In this document: positions 1 through 5,384 of the stretch, piece by piece
Numbering within the stretch: position 1 is the first letter of the stretch
Layout: each line of letters begins with the position of its first letter
DNA from: an uncultured Ignavibacteriota bacterium
GTDB taxonomy: Bacteria; Bacteroidota; Ignavibacteria; Tepidaquicellales; Tepidaquicellaceae
Assembly (NCBI GenBank): GCA_903901375.1
Contig: CAIUQV010000107.1
Span: 1 to 7,003, forward strand
DNA: 7,003 bases
Direction of reading: 5' to 3'
The notes under the pieces: generated by a model
The model's database searches: none
Seen by the model: the letters and a program-made list of their open reading frames with translations, nothing else
What the model was told of the DNA's origin: nothing
Translations under genes and position numbers: made by a program

Positions 1-806
1 AGTAAAGGAATCACAAGTCCAAGCCCCACAACGAATACCCAAAACCCTGCGGCATAAGGACCGTTTAATATAACCTTCACAGCGTTAATGTGTGCCTGAG
101 TCGAACTTAAAAGGTTAATTATAAACAACCCGAGTATTACCAGTTCAAACAATATGAATAAATTGTCTGCTCTTGCCAGTACTCCGCTTTCTTCTTCATC
201 CTTTGCAATCATATGAATTAATGCTGAAGCAGTCGAAAGCCCTGATACTAAAAACAACACTCCGAGAATAGCGCTGTTCCACAAAGGTCTCGCACCGTAT
301 GAACTTAAAAGTATCCCTGTGTATATTCCTAATCCTGCGCCAACTGCCATATTCGTAATGCCGATTGCCCTTAACAATTTCTTGTTTCCGTTAATGTACT
401 CTGACCATTTAAATAGAAAATATAATCTTTGGGGTATGAAGTGTGGCACTTTAATAAGCATCATTGCAAAAAGCGAAGGATAAACTAAAACCAGAATCCA
501 AGCACCCCACGACATTGGTGATGTCGGCTGAAATGTCATGTACATTCTCCACGTGTAAAGTTTATGTTCAAGGTCTAAGAACAAGGCAAACATTCCAACG
601 CTCAGGAGTATAATTCCAAGCAGCGGTACTATAGTGCTTGATGTTGTAAACTCTTTTTGCTTTTCCTTGAATAAAAAGTATCCCGCTATTATCATCATTC
701 CCGCTACAAGTCCACCAAGGAATAGGTAAACAGAAATTTCCCATCCCCAGATACTAAGCGTTGGATCTATTAAATGATTATTTCTTGTATTTGTAATTTC
801 ATTCAT
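1..806 (-). CDS. nrfD: NrfD/PsrC-family membrane subunit of Psr-type oxidoreductase (partial, C-terminus outside window)
   Basis: The frame opens at the ATG at 806 and stays open to base 1, giving 268 complete codons with no stop, so the C-terminus lies outside the window. The product is strongly hydrophobic, with about seven visible membrane segments near residues 25-46, 57-78, 99-119, 146-168, 176-198, 214-234 and 251-268. Family hallmarks are a conserved loop with LDLEHKLYTW (78-87) and PMSWGAW (97-103), and the helix start RPLWNSAILG (173-182). NrfD/PsrC proteins anchor the complex in the inner membrane and exchange electrons with quinone/quinol. The preceding ferredoxin-like gene ends 9 bases upstream, and its stop codon merges with a good ribosome site, so the two are translationally coupled. 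An ATG at 802 lies in another frame and is not used. Family assignment is firm. PsrC as opposed to another NrfD paralogue rests on the adjacent PsrA. Confidence 0.93.
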   Translation of the reverse strand, partial: MNEITNTRNNHLIDPTLSIWGWEISVYLFLGGLVAGMMIIAGYFLFKEKQKEFTTSSTIVPLLGIILLSVGMFALFLDLEHKLYTWRMYMTFQPTSPMSWGAWILVLVYPSLFAMMLIKVPHFIPQRLYFLFKWSEYINGNKKLLRAIGITNMAVGAGLGIYTGILLSSYGARPLWNSAILGVLFLVSGLSTASALIHMIAKDEEESGVLARADNLFILFELVILGLFIINLLSSTQAHINAVKVILNGPYAAGFWVFVVGLGLVIPL

Positions 807-810
807 AATT

Positions 811-817
811 CTCTCCT
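811..817 (-). promoter_or_regulatory. Shine-Dalgarno site for nrfD
   Basis: The minus strand reads AGGAGAG four bases before the nrfD ATG and overlaps the TAG stop codon of psrB. It is one of only two clear Shine-Dalgarno-like sites in the window. It fixes the start at 806 and implies coupled translation of the iron-sulfur and membrane subunits. Confidence 0.75.
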
Positions 818-1355
818 AATCCAGATAAAATATTTGTGGTTTTGTGCCTGCTTCAGGTATTAGTGCTCTGTGCTTTCTTGAATTCAGAAGCTTGTTAAGC
901 TCGCTGTTCGGGTCTTCTAAGTCGCCAAAGTGCATGCAGTGCGTAGGACAAACGGAAACACACGCGGGATCCATTCCGTTTTCAACTCTGTGAATGCAGA
1001 ATGTACACTTGTCAGCATAGCCGTCGGGATGTATAAACCTCGCATCGTAAGGACACGCTGCCATACAGGCCTTGCAACCGCTGCATTTATCGTGATGAAC
1101 AAGCACAACACCGCCAAGCTCGTGTACGTGGCTTGCACCGCAGGGACAGCAGTATACACACGGCGGATTATCACAGTGGTTGCACCTCTCCGTCCTTATC
1201 TGCATGTTCAAAGTCGGGTAAGTACCATGTACATCCTGAACTATCCAGTCCCTGTTTAAACCCTCAGGTACATCGTTCTCGGTCTTGCAGGCTACTACAC
1301 AATCCATGCACCCAACGCATTTCTTAGTGTCAATCACCATTCCGAATCTTGCCAT
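816..1355 (-). CDS. psrB: PsrB/NrfC-type ferredoxin-like electron-transfer subunit with four [4Fe-4S] motifs
   Basis: This 179-residue protein carries sixteen cysteines in four ferredoxin motifs: C13/C16/C19/C23, C58/C61/C66/C70 (CNHCDNPPC followed by CVYCCP), C91/C94/C97/C101 and C117/C120/C132/C136. The spacing is that of the DmsB/PsrB/NrfC family, whose four [4Fe-4S] clusters wire the membrane NrfD subunit to the molybdopterin subunit. Length is typical. There is no signal peptide, as expected for a subunit co-exported with its Tat-targeted partner. The ATG at 1355 gives the canonical N-terminus MARFGMVIDTKKCVGC; no clear Shine-Dalgarno lies upstream. Extra cysteines (C69, C72, C140) sit beside the expected ligands. 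It lies 9 bases before nrfD but 253 bases after psrA. Family assignment is firm; the substrate of the complex cannot be read from this subunit. Confidence 0.93.
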   Translation of the reverse strand: MARFGMVIDTKKCVGCMDCVVACKTENDVPEGLNRDWIVQDVHGTYPTLNMQIRTERCNHCDNPPCVYCCPCGASHVHELGGVVLVHHDKCSGCKACMAACPYDARFIHPDGYADKCTFCIHRVENGMDPACVSVCPTHCMHFGDLEDPNSELNKLLNSRKHRALIPEAGTKPQIFYLD

Positions 1356-1399
1356 AATCTGTTATCTATAAAATTTTATAATAATAAATTTGTTTATCG

Positions 1400-1607
1400 G
1401 TGTAAATTCGTGTCAATTCGTGTCAAAAATCTTTCAATTCATCATTCATAATTCTGAATTCATAATTGCTCTTATCTTTCTGCCTAATTTGTTTGCAAAT
1501 CGTTTTTCAAATAATTCTCTTCTCTGTGCTCTCTCGTGTGCTCTGTGGTGAATAATCTTTAATCTTTTCTCTGTGGTCTCCGTGTCATCTCTGTGGTCTC
1601 TGTGAAC
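1400..1607. repeat. Repeat mosaic filling the psrA-psrB gap
   Basis: The gap between psrA and psrB (1356-1608) contains no gene and consists mostly of repetitive modules. A 10-bp unit AATTCGTGTC is tandem at 1405-1424, preceded by GTGTA. Alternating ATTCAT/AATT words follow at 1437-1468, then TCTTTCTGCCTAA near 1474-1488. A CTCTGTG/TCTGTGGTG array occupies 1517-1607; read on the minus strand it is a run of CACAGAG units. The TCTTTCTGCCTAA plus CTCTGTG modules recur in the same order upstream of psrA at 3999-4066. I recognise this type from intergenic DNA of FCB-group and other environmental genomes. No function is known to me. Confidence 0.75.
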
Positions 1608-1608
1608 C

Positions 1609-3813
1609 TTATTCAATACTCTCTAAACTCACAAAGTTCACACTCATCCCATTCCCGCCCATCAAAGGATCCACTGCATATTTTGTTATCAATCCCGCAT
1701 CACTCGCTCCTTTGCCATATGCAAGCGTCTGTTTTTTTGCATTATGTCCGAACCCGTGAACCATATAAACGCAATCGGTTCTTATTCTTTCCGTCGCTTT
1801 CACTTTTATCTTATTGCTCACAACGCCATCCTGGTTTTTCAGCTTTACGTAATCACCGGACTTCAGTCCGTATCTTTTCGCAACATCAGTGTTCACCCAA
1901 ATCTCGTTCTCGCTCATCATATCATTCAGTATAGGATTATTCTGCGTCTTGCTGAAAGTATGCACGGGTGCACGTCCGAAGAGTAATCTGAACGTCCCCG
2001 CAGGAGGTTCTTTTTGTTTGTTGTACTTCGGAACAGGGTCAAATCCTTTTTCCTGTAACTGTAACGAATAGAATTCAATCTTTCCCGACGGAGTCTGGAA
2101 TTTATCAGGAACGCCTTCGTCGAAATATATCGGCTGTTTCTTTCCTTTTATTATACCTTTCTTCTTCAGTTCATCAAAACTCAGCCCTGCTGCTGTTAGT
2201 CTTGTTTTATAGTAATCTTCTATGTCGTTCCACGGGAAGTAATTTCCCAGTCCGAGTTTCTCCGCAAGTTTCTTTGCAATCCACCAGTTTGGCTTCTGTT
2301 CATTTGGCGGTTCAACCACAGGCTGTCTTATCGCCACAAATGGTTCTTTGAAGAACTCAACGTTCATATCATCGTATCTCTCAAGATAAACAGGTTCAGG
2401 CAATACCACATCAGCCCATCCTGCAATCTCACTCGGTATCACATCCACAACTACCATCAAATCAAGGTTCTGTATTGCTTTAATAGTCTCATCCCTGTTC
2501 GGTAATGCCTGCATAAGGTTCGTACCATAAACAAGCCAGCCCTTCACGGGATACGGCTTGCCCGTAATCGTAGCTTCTCTTATTCCTGTTGTTAATGTCT
2601 CGTGTGCGAAAGGATATTTCTTGTCAGGATTGTCAACTTTAGGTTTATCGGAATGCGGATATTCCGGATAAGGATACGCAGGCACATCCATACTTACAGG
2701 ATAAAAGAAACCGCCCTTCCTTCCCCAGCTTCCCATCAGTGCATTCAGCAGTGCGATTGCCCTGCTTCTTTGTGCATCGTCTCCGTACCACGTTGTATGC
2801 CTTCCGGGATGAATCAACGTTGCAGGTTTATACTTCGCCATCTCTCTTGCAGAATCCCTTATCAGTTCTGGTGAAACGCCTGTTTCCGTATAAGCCCATT
2901 CAGGTGTGTACTTCTGTATCTCTGCTTTAAACTGTTCAAATCCAAATCCGTATTTTTCTACGTATTCTTTATCGTAAAGATTTTCATTCACTATAACGTT
3001 CATCCATGCATTAACTAATGCAATGTCAGTCCCGGGTTTCACAGGCAGATAATGCTTTGCCTTGCTTGCCGCTACCGAATATCTCGGGTCAGCAACAATT
3101 ATCACTCCGCCGTCACCGTTCATTTTTGCAAATTCCTGTACCTGTGTGTTATGCATATTCTCACCGAGATGCGAACCTATAAGAACAAGACACTTTGCAT
3201 TCTCAATATCAGTTCTTTCAGGCGAACCAATGTCTTCGCCGAATGTCATTCTGAATCCAACGTCTCTCGGGCCTCTGCACTGTGCAAACGATGGCGCAGC
3301 AATGTTTGCCGAACCGTACGCCTTAATCATATGCTTGAGAAAATTACCGCCGATGCCGTGACTGAAAAATGCCATCGACTCAGGTCCGTAACTTGTCTTA
3401 ATCTTTTGCATCTTATCGGCAATGTATGCAAGTGCTTCATCCCACGTAACGGCTACCCATTCCTCTTCTCCGCGGTTATTCTTTCTTATCAGAGGTGATT
3501 TTAATCTGTCCTTGTCATAATGTGCACCGATTCCGCCTGTACCTCTCGGACAAAGTCTTCCCTTGCTGAGCGGGTCATCGGGATTGCCTTCTATCTTCCA
3601 CAGTTTGCCGTCACGTACGTATGCAATCGCACCGCATTTCCAGAAGCAAATGTCGCAGTATGTTGGGATTTTTTTAACGCCCTTGGAATCTTCTGATTTA
3701 TTTTCGAAGAAGGCATTGGATTTCTTTACGAAGCCGCCTATAGTTGAACTTGCAGCTACAAGTCCGAGCGAGGCTCCGCTAATCTTTAAAAACTTTCGTC
3801 TTGAAACGTCCAT
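1609..3813 (-). CDS. psrA: Molybdopterin oxidoreductase catalytic subunit, polysulfide/thiosulfate reductase (PsrA/PhsA) family
   Basis: This 734-residue protein starts with a twin-arginine signal (SRRKFLK at 4-10, then a hydrophobic stretch to about residue 28), so it is exported folded with its cofactor. The [4Fe-4S] motif follows with C53, C56, C60 and C88 (CDICFWKCG, then LCPRG). The molybdopterin domains run to about residue 590, and the C-terminal dinucleotide-binding beta-barrel covers about 605-734. Cys179 in PSFAQCRGPRD sits where Psr/Phs/formate-dehydrogenase-type enzymes place the Mo ligand. Length fits PsrA/PhsA (about 730-770) and is short for arsenate or tetrathionate reductases. 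The family reduces polysulfide or thiosulfate, or runs in the oxidative direction; which applies here is not decided by sequence. The ATG at 3813 places the Tat motif correctly; no Shine-Dalgarno is evident. A MarR-type gene lies upstream on the same strand. Confidence 0.92.
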   Translation of the reverse strand: MDVSRRKFLKISGASLGLVAASSTIGGFVKKSNAFFENKSEDSKGVKKIPTYCDICFWKCGAIAYVRDGKLWKIEGNPDDPLSKGRLCPRGTGGIGAHYDKDRLKSPLIRKNNRGEEEWVAVTWDEALAYIADKMQKIKTSYGPESMAFFSHGIGGNFLKHMIKAYGSANIAAPSFAQCRGPRDVGFRMTFGEDIGSPERTDIENAKCLVLIGSHLGENMHNTQVQEFAKMNGDGGVIIVADPRYSVAASKAKHYLPVKPGTDIALVNAWMNVIVNENLYDKEYVEKYGFGFEQFKAEIQKYTPEWAYTETGVSPELIRDSAREMAKYKPATLIHPGRHTTWYGDDAQRSRAIALLNALMGSWGRKGGFFYPVSMDVPAYPYPEYPHSDKPKVDNPDKKYPFAHETLTTGIREATITGKPYPVKGWLVYGTNLMQALPNRDETIKAIQNLDLMVVVDVIPSEIAGWADVVLPEPVYLERYDDMNVEFFKEPFVAIRQPVVEPPNEQKPNWWIAKKLAEKLGLGNYFPWNDIEDYYKTRLTAAGLSFDELKKKGIIKGKKQPIYFDEGVPDKFQTPSGKIEFYSLQLQEKGFDPVPKYNKQKEPPAGTFRLLFGRAPVHTFSKTQNNPILNDMMSENEIWVNTDVAKRYGLKSGDYVKLKNQDGVVSNKIKVKATERIRTDCVYMVHGFGHNAKKQTLAYGKGASDAGLITKYAVDPLMGGNGMSVNFVSLESIE

Positions 3814-3907
3814 ATCTTAAAATCAAAGGTTCTGTCCCTTTGAGGGGGAAAAATAATTTGTTAATATTCTATAATCTGGTAACCCAGAAATCTCTAACTT
3901 CTCTTCT

Positions 3908-3933
3908 CGTTCCCAAGCTCCAGCTTGGGAACG
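3908..3933. repeat. Perfect 12-bp-stem palindrome with CC loop
   Basis: The left arm CGTTCCCAAGCT (3908-3919) is exactly complementary to 3922-3933, with a two-base CC centre. The core AAGCT-CC-AGCTT is shared with the smaller palindrome at 5281-5299. No T-tract follows on either strand, so a simple intrinsic terminator is unlikely. I class it as a dispersed palindromic intergenic element. A cruciform or an mRNA hairpin in the psrA leader are alternatives. Confidence 0.85.
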
Positions 3934-4024
3934 CACAACCCACTATTCATCATTGTGCATTCTTTACTTCCACCTTACGGAATAATTGTTCTAAATCTCT
4001 TCTTGTCTTTCTGCCTAAAATTCT

Positions 4025-4066
4025 TTTCTCTGTGCTCTCTGTGTCTTCTTTGTGTTCTCTGTGGTG
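4025..4066. repeat. CACAGAG-type repeat block, copy upstream of psrA
   Basis: This is a pyrimidine/GT array on the plus strand built from TCTGTGCTCTCTGTG, TTTGTG and TCTCTGTGGTG words. On the minus strand it reads as CACCACAGAG, ACACAAAG and ACACAGAG units. It follows TCTTTCTGCCTAA (3999-4018), as in the psrA-psrB gap, so the two gaps around psrA carry the same composite element. Confidence 0.75.
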
Positions 4067-4084
4067 CAACATTTTAAATATTTT

Positions 4085-4125
4085 CTCAGTCAGTGTTAAT
4101 CAGCCTTAATCGTCTTTTATCTGCG
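4085..4125. repeat. GTTAATCAGCCTTAATC / ATCTGCG-type intergenic repeat
   Basis: The plus strand reads CAGTCAGTGTTAATCAGCC, then TTAATCGTCTTTTATCTGCG. On the minus strand this is the CGCAGATAAAA...GATTAA...GATTAACACTGA style of dispersed intergenic element that often accompanies CACAGAG arrays. It is recognised from memory of such genomes; only one copy is present here. Confidence 0.5.
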
Positions 4126-4130
4126 TGCTA

Positions 4131-4165
4131 CTCTTCTCTGTGTCCTCTGTGTGCTCTGTGGTGAA
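4131..4165. repeat. CACAGAG-type repeat block next to marR stop
   Basis: This short array of TCTCTGTG, TCCTCTGTG and TGCTCTGTGGTG words ends 8 bases before the marR stop codon (4173-4175). It is the third CACAGAG block in the window. Its ending GTGCTCTGTGGTGAATA is the same as at 1538-1554. Confidence 0.75.
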
Positions 4166-4172
4166 TACTAAT

Positions 4173-4583
4173 CTACAAACAGTCTTCCAGTTTATGGAAA
4201 ATCTTGATTGTGTTCTTAATTTCAGAATCTGTAAGTTTACTTTCTATCGTTTGTTCGCATTCACTTAGCATTGCTTCAATTTTTTTGCGTACTCTCAAAC
4301 CTCTCGGAGCAAGTTTCAGAATAATATTCCGTCTGTCTGCTTTCGAAACTTCCTGCTCTAAGTATTTATTCTTAATTAACTTTTCTACTACACGGCTTCC
4401 TCTTGAAACGGAAAGTCCCATATTATTTGATAGAGCATTGCAGTTACACGGTTCATTAGGCTGCATCGCGAGGATCCCCCTGTATTCTGCGGGAGATAAC
4501 CCGAACTCAAGCCTTATCGATTCTTCCTTCTCAAGGCATCTGCTTTTTAATGATAGTATTAAATCTACGATTCTGTCTGACAT
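4173..4583 (-). CDS. MarR-family transcriptional regulator
   Basis: This is a 136-residue winged helix-turn-helix regulator. The N-terminal helix (about 1-20) would serve dimerisation. The DNA-binding core covers about 32-95: SPAEYRGILAM, then LSNNMGLSVSRGSRVVEKL as the helix-turn-helix, and the wing with the ADRRNIILKLAPRG signature (82-95). The C-terminal helices (96-136) return to the dimer interface. I chose the ATG at 4583. A longer frame from 4652 would add 23 AT-driven residues, and its start codon would fall inside the predicted promoter and upstream of an operator. The length then matches MarR proteins (about 135-150). There are five cysteines, including a C46-N-C48 pair just before the helix-turn-helix, so thiol or metal sensing is possible but unproven. 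It probably represses itself. Regulation of the psr operon downstream is plausible. The ligand is unknown. Confidence 0.88.
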   Translation of the reverse strand: MSDRIVDLILSLKSRCLEKEESIRLEFGLSPAEYRGILAMQPNEPCNCNALSNNMGLSVSRGSRVVEKLIKNKYLEQEVSKADRRNIILKLAPRGLRVRKKIEAMLSECEQTIESKLTDSEIKNTIKIFHKLEDCL

Positions 4584-4605
4584 AAAAAATGTTATATTAA
4601 CAAAT

Positions 4606-4621
4606 ATTGTTATTAGCAAAT
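4606..4621. promoter_or_regulatory. Operator-like site O1 (proximal) of marR
   Basis: The sequence is ATTGTTATTAGCAAAT, containing the imperfect dyad TTGTTA-T-TAGCAA (5 of 6 pairs). It overlaps the end of the predicted -10 box and covers the expected transcription start, 23 bases before the marR ATG. This is a classic position for MarR autorepression. It matches O2 in 15 of 16 bases. Confidence 0.6.
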
Positions 4622-4646
4622 TATAAAGATTTATTTGCAATGTCAA
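4620..4646 (-). promoter_or_regulatory. Predicted marR promoter (TTGACA / TATAAT)
   Basis: On the minus strand, TTGACA (4641-4646) and TATAAT (4620-4625) match both sigma-70 hexamers exactly. The spacer is 15 bp, shorter than the preferred 17, so either the promoter needs help or the match is partly fortuitous in AT-rich DNA. Transcription would start near 4613, inside operator site O1, giving a leader of about 30 bases to the ATG at 4583. Confidence 0.45.
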
Positions 4647-4699
4647 TATCATACATTAAAATCAATTAAAACCGATATTAATGCTTACGCTGTTTAATA

Positions 4700-4715
4700 A
4701 TTGTTAATAGCAAAT
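4700..4715. promoter_or_regulatory. Operator-like site O2 of marR
   Basis: The sequence is ATTGTTAATAGCAAAT, with dyad TTGTTA-A-TAGCAA. It lies 94 bp from O1 and 33 bp from O3 (same-position spacing), both near whole numbers of helical turns, so all three sites would face the same side of the DNA. Its minus-strand context AATAATTTGC resembles the TATAATTTGC at O1. Confidence 0.55.
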
Positions 4716-4732
4716 TATTAATAATAGAATTA

Positions 4733-4748
4733 ATTGTCAATAGCAAAT
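4733..4748. promoter_or_regulatory. Operator-like site O3 (distal) of marR
   Basis: The sequence is ATTGTCAATAGCAAAT. It differs from O2 only by a T-to-C change at the sixth base and has a weaker dyad (4 of 6 pairs). On the minus strand it also creates a second TTGACA hexamer (4735-4740), 17 bases from a TAATTT that overlaps O2, so a second upstream promoter is possible. Confidence 0.5.
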
Positions 4749-4791
4749 ATAGGGTATTATTGCAAATAGATTATCTTTCCTCCGCTTCGTA

Positions 4792-4813
4792 GTTCCGACA
4801 TTCCTGTCGGAAC
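4792..4813. repeat. 9-bp-stem hairpin at the left edge of the repeat region
   Basis: GTTCCGACA (4792-4800) pairs perfectly with TGTCGGAAC (4805-4813) around a TTCC loop. Its right arm runs into repeat copy A: the CGGAACCAA at 4808-4816 is also present at the same relative position before copy C. Confidence 0.8.
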
Positions 4814-4903
4814 CAATTTAAAGGATTCCCCTGTGCGTTCTTTGCATCCGCCGCGGCGGAGAGGGGTGGATTCGACCGTTCTTTGGACGAAGACGGGGTG
4901 GGT
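4808..4903. repeat. GC-rich double-hairpin repeat, copy A
   Basis: This 96-bp unit begins CGGAACCAA and ends GACGGGGTGGGT. The 80-bp core (4824-4903) differs from copy C at one base (A at 4875 against T at 5079). It contains CCCC...GGGG arms around the perfect 14-bp palindrome TCCGCCGCGGCGGA (4847-4860), then TTCGACC / GGACGAA arms (4871-4877, 4885-4891). The single substitution in copy A breaks the middle pair of that second stem. Confidence 0.9.
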
Positions 4904-4938
4904 CTGCTTTCGTTCCAAAGTTCTTCATCTTTGCAAGA

Positions 4939-4995
4939 GATTCCCCTCCTCGGAGGGGTGGATTCGTCCGTTTTTTGGACGAAGACGGGGTGGGT
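4939..4995. repeat. Double-hairpin repeat, short copy B
   Basis: This 57-bp variant has the same ends as copies A and C (GATTCCCC and GACGGGGTGGGT). The 31-bp interior of the first hairpin is replaced by 8 bp, giving a compact stem CCCCTCC/GGAGGGG (4943-4949, 4952-4958). The second stem TTCGTCC/GGACGAA (4963-4969, 4977-4983) is perfect, with a GTTTTTT loop. Confidence 0.88.
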
Positions 4996-5011
4996 TGTAA
5001 TTTTCTTCAAA

Positions 5012-5107
5012 CGGAACCAACATAAAAGATTCCCCTGTGCGTTCTTTGCATCCGCCGCGGCGGAGAGGGGTGGATTCGTCCGTTCTTTGGACGAAGACGG
5101 GGTGGGT
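5012..5107. repeat. GC-rich double-hairpin repeat, copy C
   Basis: This is the full-length 96-bp copy, 204 bp from copy A. Its second stem (5075-5081 with 5089-5095) is intact. With copy A it differs at four positions in total, three of them in the CGGAACCAA-side flank. Read on the minus strand, all copies give the peptide phrase PTPSSSKER, which explains the spurious 123-residue frame at 4771-5142. Confidence 0.9.
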
Positions 5108-5158
5108 TTGTTATTTTTTGCTATTATTTTACCCGCAACCAATTAACCGTCTGTTCGA

Positions 5159-5180
5159 TTCCCCGGTGCAACCGGGGGAA
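5159..5180. repeat. Palindrome TTCCCCGGT / ACCGGGGGAA
   Basis: The arms at 5159-5167 and 5171-5180 surround a GCA loop and pair along their length apart from one bulged G. It is the first of six palindromes packed into about 270 bp. Confidence 0.75.
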
Positions 5181-5205
5181 AAGACCACCACACGCTCCAA
5201 CCCGC

Positions 5206-5238
5206 AAAGCGTCTCGCTTTACAACCCCGCAGGGGTTG
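5206..5238. repeat. Two back-to-back short-loop palindromes
   Basis: AAAGCG-TCT-CGCTTT (5206-5220) is followed after one base by CAACCCC-GCA-GGGGTTG (5222-5238). Both have perfect arms and three-base loops. CAACCCC...GGGGTTG palindromes are familiar to me as dispersed intergenic elements of Bacteroidota-like genomes. That link is from memory, not from a search. Confidence 0.8.
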
Positions 5239-5280
5239 AACATGAAACTCCCACTACAACATTTTATTCTCTTAGGGTAA

Positions 5281-5299
5281 AACAAGCTTCCAGCTTGTT
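5281..5299. repeat. Palindrome AACAAGCT-TCC-AGCTTGTT
   Basis: The stem is a perfect 8 bp with a TCC loop. It shares the AAGCT...AGCTT core with the 12-bp-stem palindrome at 3908-3933, so the two may be members of one family with diverged outer arms. Confidence 0.8.
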
Positions 5300-5347
5300 A
5301 AAAACACCTCCTTGCTCATCTATCTCCTGCCTCACTCTTAAATCCAG

Positions 5348-5367
5348 CCCACGGATTTATCCGTGGG
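5348..5367. repeat. Palindrome CCCACGGAT-TT-ATCCGTGGG
   Basis: The stem is a perfect 9 bp with a two-base TT centre. AAAAA follows on the plus strand, so it would not terminate plus-strand transcripts. Minus-strand reading gives no T-tract after the stem either. Confidence 0.8.
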
Positions 5368-5384
5368 AAAAATAGCCACAAACC

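Larger units (their letters stand above)
3814..4172. other. 359-bp psrA upstream region, non-coding, repeat-rich
   Basis: No believable gene lies between psrA and marR; the plus-strand frame open at 3801-4109 has no homology-like features and runs through repeats. From psrA outward the region holds a C/G-run stretch at 3835-3848, an AT-rich segment at 3850-3875 that could contain the psrA promoter, the short palindrome CTGGTAACCCAG (3876-3887), a 12-bp-stem palindrome (3908-3933) and three repeat blocks (4025-4165). I cannot identify -35/-10 boxes with confidence. Confidence 0.6.

Noticed and set aside
1609..3813. Arsenate, tetrathionate or nitrate reductase catalytic subunit
   Set aside because: Length (734), the CDICFWKCG motif, the Cys at 179 and the compact PsrB/NrfD partners fit the polysulfide/thiosulfate group better, though the substrate is not proven.
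3801..4109. Plus-strand frame of 102 residues opposite the psrA start
   Set aside because: It overlaps the psrA start region and crosses a perfect palindrome and a CACAGAG array; this is spurious coding.
4584..4652. Upstream ATG extending the MarR protein by 23 residues
   Set aside because: The extra residues are AT-driven hydrophobics atypical of MarR proteins, and the segment contains a promoter -10 box and an operator-like site.
4606..4748. CRISPR-like spacing of three 16-bp repeats
   Set aside because: Spacing is unequal (94 and 33 bp), the repeats are too short, and they sit in a promoter before a DNA-binding regulator; no cas genes are present.
4771..5142. Minus-strand frame of 123 residues with repeated PTPSSSKER phrases
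   Set aside because: It is a translation of the double-hairpin repeat copies; the protein repeats match the DNA repeats exactly and there is no domain, start signal or gene-like composition.
4883..5375. Plus-strand frames of 87 and 112 residues in the repeat and palindrome cluster
   Set aside because: Both run through repeats A-C and the palindromes, show no family features and have no ribosome site.
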